Position numbers and translations under genes: made by a program. The notes below the pieces were generated by a model that was not told the DNA's origin, did not search any database, and saw only the letters and a list, made by a program, of their open reading frames with translations. From Rhypophila decipiens (taxonomy: Eukaryota > Ascomycota > Sordariomycetes > Sordariales > Naviculisporaceae), in the NCBI GenBank assembly GCA_033297075.1, contig MU858450.1, forward strand, positions 1-10,242: 10,242 bases of DNA, in the 5' to 3' direction. Shown here piece by piece: positions 7,488 through 10,242 of the stretch. Positions within the stretch are counted from its first letter, which is position 1. Each line of letters begins with the position of its first letter.

Positions 7488-7944
7488 TCACATTGCCAAG
7501 CAAATACCAATGATGGTGGTTGCAGAGATGAGGAAGGCCACAAGGCTAAATCCAATCGTTATTGGCAGCCTCGAACTGGCGCTACTAGTATGTCTCAGCG
7601 TGACCGGTCTCTTAGGTAATTTGCGAGGTAGAAATGGCAGAAAGAAACCAATGAAATTATATGCCGCAGCTCCAATCCCGGTTAACTCGAGGCCTCTGGA
7701 GCAGGGCAAGGCACCGATGCAGATCGGCAGACCACAGATCCGCGATCGCGGTGCGCGAACGCCTGCATGTAATCTAGACTGGGCCGAACAGGTACATACG
7801 TCGGTTTCTTTACCTGCAGTGCAAATCAATATTCTAGCAAGATGCATCTCCTTACTGCCTTGCAACCAATTCAACATCACAGCTCACTTACACGGAGAAT
7901 CAGAAATGTTCGATTTTGCAACCTCTTCATTATTCTCGTTTGTT
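7488..7944. other. Gene-free stretch with weak hydrophobic frames
   Basis: A minus-strand frame at 7488-7880 ends with a membrane-helix-like segment (ITIGFSLVAFLISATTIIG) preceded by another hydrophobic patch. A plus-strand frame at 7510-7947 overlaps it almost entirely. Neither has a recognisable family, and both cannot easily be real. I treat the segment as non-coding, with a slight possibility of a membrane-protein relic on the minus strand. Confidence 0.3.
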
Positions 7945-8157
7945 TGAGTCAAACTGGGCATAGCAACTCTGTCACGACTCAAGAACAAAGACGCGAAGAA
8001 CTTGTATATATTGCCGGGCATTCCCCGTGTTCTTTTGCTGCGATGCTATTCAAATCCGTGCTCCAACTCCTTCATCATTCCCGTCACGGTACCTTATCAA
8101 CTCCCATCTACCAGTACTCAATCTAGCACTCGCCCAGCTCCAACTTCCTTGACAGCC
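7945..8157 (+). promoter_or_regulatory. Putative promoter and 5' leader of the secreted protein gene
   Basis: TATATA at 8005-8010 lies about 150 bp before the ATG at 8158, and TGAGTCA at 7945-7951 matches the core site of AP-1/Gcn4-type (CpcA) bZIP regulators. The leader after ~8050 is rich in C and T (TCCAACTCC, CATCATTCCC), as is common in fungi. The sites are short and their use is inferred. Confidence 0.4.
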
Positions 8158-9009
8158 ATGTTCTTCACAAAAGCTGCCATCCTTGGCCTTGCCGCCATGG
8201 TTGCCGCCCAGGGCAATTCCGACTTTGGGCATTGCGACCATAACGCATGTCTCCAGCAAGTCCATCATGAGGCAGTTGGGCATCGAACAGGCTCCGCCGA
8301 CTGCTCTTCGTTCCTCAGTGTCACCGTCACACCCGCAGCTTCCACCACCACAGTGGTCGACACCGTGACCGTGACGACCACCACCGTTGTCGGCCCCGGC
8401 GGTAGCGGTGGTCCTGTCCTCCGTGCTCGTCGACGGGCCGCCCGTGTCGTAGCCCCCCGCCAGGTGACCGCCACTCCCACTGCCATCCCCGCCTACGCCA
8501 GCGGCTGCACCAACCCCACTGCCTACGCCAGCGCCTGCTCCTGCATCGGGGTTACCGGAGGCGCCACCACCACGGCCCCGGCTCCTCCCGACTCGACCGT
8601 CTTCTCGACCACCACAACCACCGAGACGGTCACCTCCACGTCCAGCCCACCGGCGCCGCAGCTCACCGTCGGCAGTTACGACAGTGCCCCGGGCGTCTGC
8701 GAAGAAACGCAAAACGGCCCAACCCTGCAGGTCATCACCACCGACGGGTGCGCAAGTGTCAGCTCGAATAACATTGCTTTCGACGGGTACGTTCCGGCCC
8801 CGGGTTGCAGCACTTGTTTGGTGGAGTTCTACCTTTCCACGGACTGCTCGGGCCCGCCCAACTTCCAACCCTCGCCGCAGGACCCGAACAGCAATACCTG
8901 CTATAACAGGTGGAATCCATATGGACCTGTGCCTATCATCTACTTTAACTCTGTCAAGCTGGTTTGTTTCTGCCCCGGACCACCCGAAAAGCGAGACCTG
9001 CTGGAATAG
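8158..9009 (+). CDS. Secreted Thr-rich, Cys-rich protein (283 aa)
   Basis: This is an intact intronless gene. ATG 8158 is chosen over upstream in-frame ATGs because it begins a clear signal peptide, MFFTKAAILGLAAMVAAQGN, probably cut after A17. The mature part has an N-terminal C26-x4-C31 ... DC49SSFLSVTVTP motif seen in many fungal surface and secreted proteins. A Thr/Val-rich stretch follows (~54-78), then a basic stretch, RARRRAARVVAPR (~89-101). Next comes a Cys-containing motif, AYASACSCIGVTGG, a second Thr/Pro-rich linker and a C-terminal domain with eight of the 14 cysteines (even, so all could be paired). It ends PPEKRDLLE. RR and KR dibasic sites could be cut by Kex2 in the Golgi. 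Thr-rich linkers suggest O-mannosylation. No GPI tail or enzyme motif is evident. A wall-associated protein or effector-like role is possible; function unknown. Confidence 0.8.
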   Translation: MFFTKAAILGLAAMVAAQGNSDFGHCDHNACLQQVHHEAVGHRTGSADCSSFLSVTVTPAASTTTVVDTVTVTTTTVVGPGGSGGPVLRARRRAARVVAPRQVTATPTAIPAYASGCTNPTAYASACSCIGVTGGATTTAPAPPDSTVFSTTTTTETVTSTSSPPAPQLTVGSYDSAPGVCEETQNGPTLQVITTDGCASVSSNNIAFDGYVPAPGCSTCLVEFYLSTDCSGPPNFQPSPQDPNSNTCYNRWNPYGPVPIIYFNSVKLVCFCPGPPEKRDLLE

Positions 9010-9245
9010 GTTTGCACTTGGGTTTAACCCTGTTAAGAGTACACGCGAGGCATCACGTATTCGGGGTTTTTCTTTTCTATAGGGGCATACATAGTATGGT
9101 AGTACCACGGAAGGGGAGGAAACATCATGAGCTACTAGGTTTCCATGATGGGAGGGGGGGCGGGAGATATAAAGAGTTACTAGTGAAGTATAATAGGGCA
9201 GGGGCTATGCACCACAACCAGATTCATTCTTTTCGTCGTTTTTAG

Positions 9246-9268
9246 TGGGTGTCACCCCGTGGCACCCA
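9246..9268. repeat. Inverted repeat TGGGTG ... CACCCA
   Basis: TGGGTG at 9246-9251 faces CACCCA at 9263-9268, with a second CACCC at 9053+200 (9253-9257) inside the loop. It lies just upstream of a stronger hairpin at 9283-9316. Confidence 0.45.
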
Positions 9269-9282
9269 ACTCTAGTAGTCAG

Positions 9283-9316
9283 GAGGAGTTAGGACCTCAG
9301 AGATCCTTTACTCCTC
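9283..9316. repeat. Hairpin: GAGGAGT-T-AGGA ... TCCT-TT-ACTCCTC
   Basis: The outer arms are GAGGAGT (9283-9289) and ACTCCTC (9310-9316), seven bases each. The inner arms are AGGA (9291-9294) and TCCT (9304-9307), separated by small bulges and closed by a nine-base loop. Eleven paired bases in 34 nt is more than chance usually gives locally. It may be part of a transposon remnant or a transcript structure downstream of the secreted protein gene. Confidence 0.6.
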
Positions 9317-9463
9317 AACACACTCTTTTTGTTAGAGGAATTCAACACATTACCCCACGTGCAAGCTCCTGAGTTGACCTCACAACGACTCGTACGGCCA
9401 GGCCACTGTGACCATGACAATGCCTTCTTTTTGGTTGGTTTGGTTGTTTTAGTCCTCGCAGTG

Positions 9464-10242
9464 ATTGTCTATGAATTTACGCATGGTGAAAAGTGGCGAG
9501 ATTTGTTTGATCGTGTGCTTTGGGTGCCCTTACGGAATCTGAAGCGGAATGAGCGACGCGGCATCGCTGGATATGATATGCAACATCTGTTTCGACATGA
9601 ATACTTCTCCCACTCACAAGGCGAAGTTCTTGCTAATGCATTATGCGAAACATTGGCAGACACCGACAGTGGCAGAACTCTGTTCATCTTGGACGGCCTC
9701 GACGAAGTCTCACAGGACCTGGACGGCGATATGCTCCGCTTCTTTAAGAAGCTCTTGAATCAGCCAAATGTCATCATCACGTCTCGGCCACACGCAACAC
9801 TTCCTCCTGGCCTGGATCCTATCCAGCTGGAGCTAGAGGCTATCGGATTCTATCCCGATCAAGTGAGGGCCTACGTGGAAACGGCCTTCACCGATCCGGG
9901 AACAGGCGAAACGGATTCGGAAACGCCCGGCAAGATTCAGTCGTACCTCCAGAAGTACCAGCTAGTCCAGGGACTTGTGCGTATCCCGATTCAGTTGGAC
10001 GCGCTCTGTTTTACTTGGGACGAGAGTTTCCACTCTGGAATGAAGCTTGACACCATGACAGGCCTCTACCGAGCTATCGAGTGTAGCCTGTGGAAGAAGG
10101 ATATATTGCGATTGGGGAAGAAACATGCCGGGGAGCCCGTGACCCAAAGCCTGGTCCTCGAGATCGGTCCGTCCCAAGTCGAAGGTCTCATCAAGGATGA
10201 GATTGAATTTCTTGAATTCCTTGCTTTTACCGGACTAAACAA
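9464..10242 (+). CDS. NACHT NTPase (fungal NLR-type) fragment, no Walker A, runs off the window
   Basis: The frame reads without a stop to the right edge. Family-like sequence starts at IVYEFTHGEKWRDLFDRVLW and continues LRNLKRNERRG and HLFRHEYFSH. The Walker B motif LFILDGLDEV lies at 9680-9709 and the sensor-1 segment VIITSRP at 9770-9790. Then come IGFYPDQVRAYVETAF and GLVRIPIQLDALCFTWD, the small helical part after the NACHT core. Fungal NACHT proteins are STAND-type signal NTPases, many acting in non-self recognition and cell death, with C-terminal ankyrin, WD or TPR repeats; any such repeats would lie beyond 10242. The P-loop (GxxGxGK[S/T]) that should stand directly before IVYEF is absent: the same frame upstream encodes FFLVGLVVLVLAV, a hydrophobic string. 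The gene is therefore either 5'-truncated or has an upstream exon not recognised here. No stop or frameshift occurs in the 259 codons seen. Confidence 0.8.
   Translation, partial: MVYEFTHGEKWRDLFDRVLWVPLRNLKRNERRGIAGYDMQHLFRHEYFSHSQGEVLANALCETLADTDSGRTLFILDGLDEVSQDLDGDMLRFFKKLLNQPNVIITSRPHATLPPGLDPIQLELEAIGFYPDQVRAYVETAFTDPGTGETDSETPGKIQSYLQKYQLVQGLVRIPIQLDALCFTWDESFHSGMKLDTMTGLYRAIECSLWKKDILRLGKKHAGEPVTQSLVLEIGPSQVEGLIKDEIEFLEFLAFTGLN

Larger units (their letters stand above)
9010..9463. other. Gene-free spacer between secreted protein and NACHT fragment
   Basis: It begins with the 3' region of the secreted protein gene (AT-rich near 9165-9195). From 9246 it holds two inverted repeats and, at 9331-9375, TTAGAGGAATTC-type sequence without coding character. 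A G/T-rich segment at 9424-9452 ending TTTTAG could be an intron 3' end or simple sequence. The NACHT frame is open from 9293, but its translation before 9464 does not resemble the family. An LTR or other insertion remnant is possible but unproven. Confidence 0.4.

Noticed and set aside
7488..7880. Minus-strand 130-codon frame ending in a hydrophobic helix
   Set aside because: The helix-like end is suggestive, but no family is recognised and an overlapping plus-strand frame is equally long. Kept only as a note in the region entry.
8002..8157. In-frame upstream extension of the secreted protein to ATG 8002
   Set aside because: The extension would bury the signal peptide, covers the TATA-like site at 8005-8010 and has no protein-like pattern. 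ATG 8158 is far more likely.
8158..9009. Ribosomally made peptide (dikaritin-type) precursor
   Set aside because: Kex2-like sites exist, but there are no repeated core peptides between them and no UstYa-like or other modifying enzyme gene in the window.
8050..9108. Long minus-strand open frame (352 codons) opposite the secreted protein gene
   Set aside because: It is rich in Gly/Arg/Ala, lacks any domain or plausible leader, and is the mirror of a GC-rich Thr/Pro/Cys coding sequence whose plus-strand product has a clear signal peptide.
1..10242. CRISPR array, prokaryotic operon or phage-defence system
   Set aside because: Introns, gene structure and protein families are fungal. There are no regularly spaced direct repeats with unique spacers.

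Overview
The window looks like an accessory or subtelomere-like stretch of a filamentous ascomycete genome (Pezizomycotina, possibly Eurotiales). Supporting signs are short GT-AG introns of 56, 106 and 75 nt, an MRP-type (ABCC) multidrug transporter with fungal motif variants, a Thr/Cys-rich secreted protein with a widespread fungal N-terminal Cys pattern, a NACHT ATPase of the fungal NLR type, and a Tc1/mariner-like transposase. The organism call rests on protein-family recognition from memory; no search was run.

Layout, left to right. (1) 32-1004: decayed Tc1/mariner transposase on the minus strand, frameshifted just before its second catalytic Asp and missing its C-terminal end. (2) 1132-1284: a 153-bp MITE-like unit with perfect 13-bp terminal inverted repeats. 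(3) 1285-1900: promoter-like sequence holding three diverged copies of a 57-70 bp tandem repeat and leading to a well-placed ATG at 1901. This opens a 40-codon frame that looks like the head of an unrelated gene. (4) 1995-4896: the C-terminal ~60% of an ABCC transporter (NBD1-TMD2-NBD2). It has three recognisable introns but lacks TMD1, and carries a frameshift caused by an extra copy of a 7-bp repeat and a separate in-frame TAA. (5) 4897-7999: about 3.1 kb with no convincing gene, with several local palindromes and one possible orphan first exon at 5350. (6) 8158-9009: an intact, intronless gene for a 283-aa secreted Thr-rich, Cys-rich protein with possible Kex2 sites. (7) 9464-10242: the body of a NACHT NTPase without its Walker A segment, running off the right edge.

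I see no operating pathway or multi-gene system. The main theme is gene decay and rearrangement: at least three genes are present as pieces (transposase, ABC transporter, NACHT protein), and one or two gene heads have no body. The secreted protein is the only clearly intact gene. The most informative observation is that the ABC transporter frame would be continuous with two rather than three copies of TTCTGAT, so copy number at that tract decides whether this part reads through. A separate nonsense codon downstream argues that the locus is nevertheless dead.
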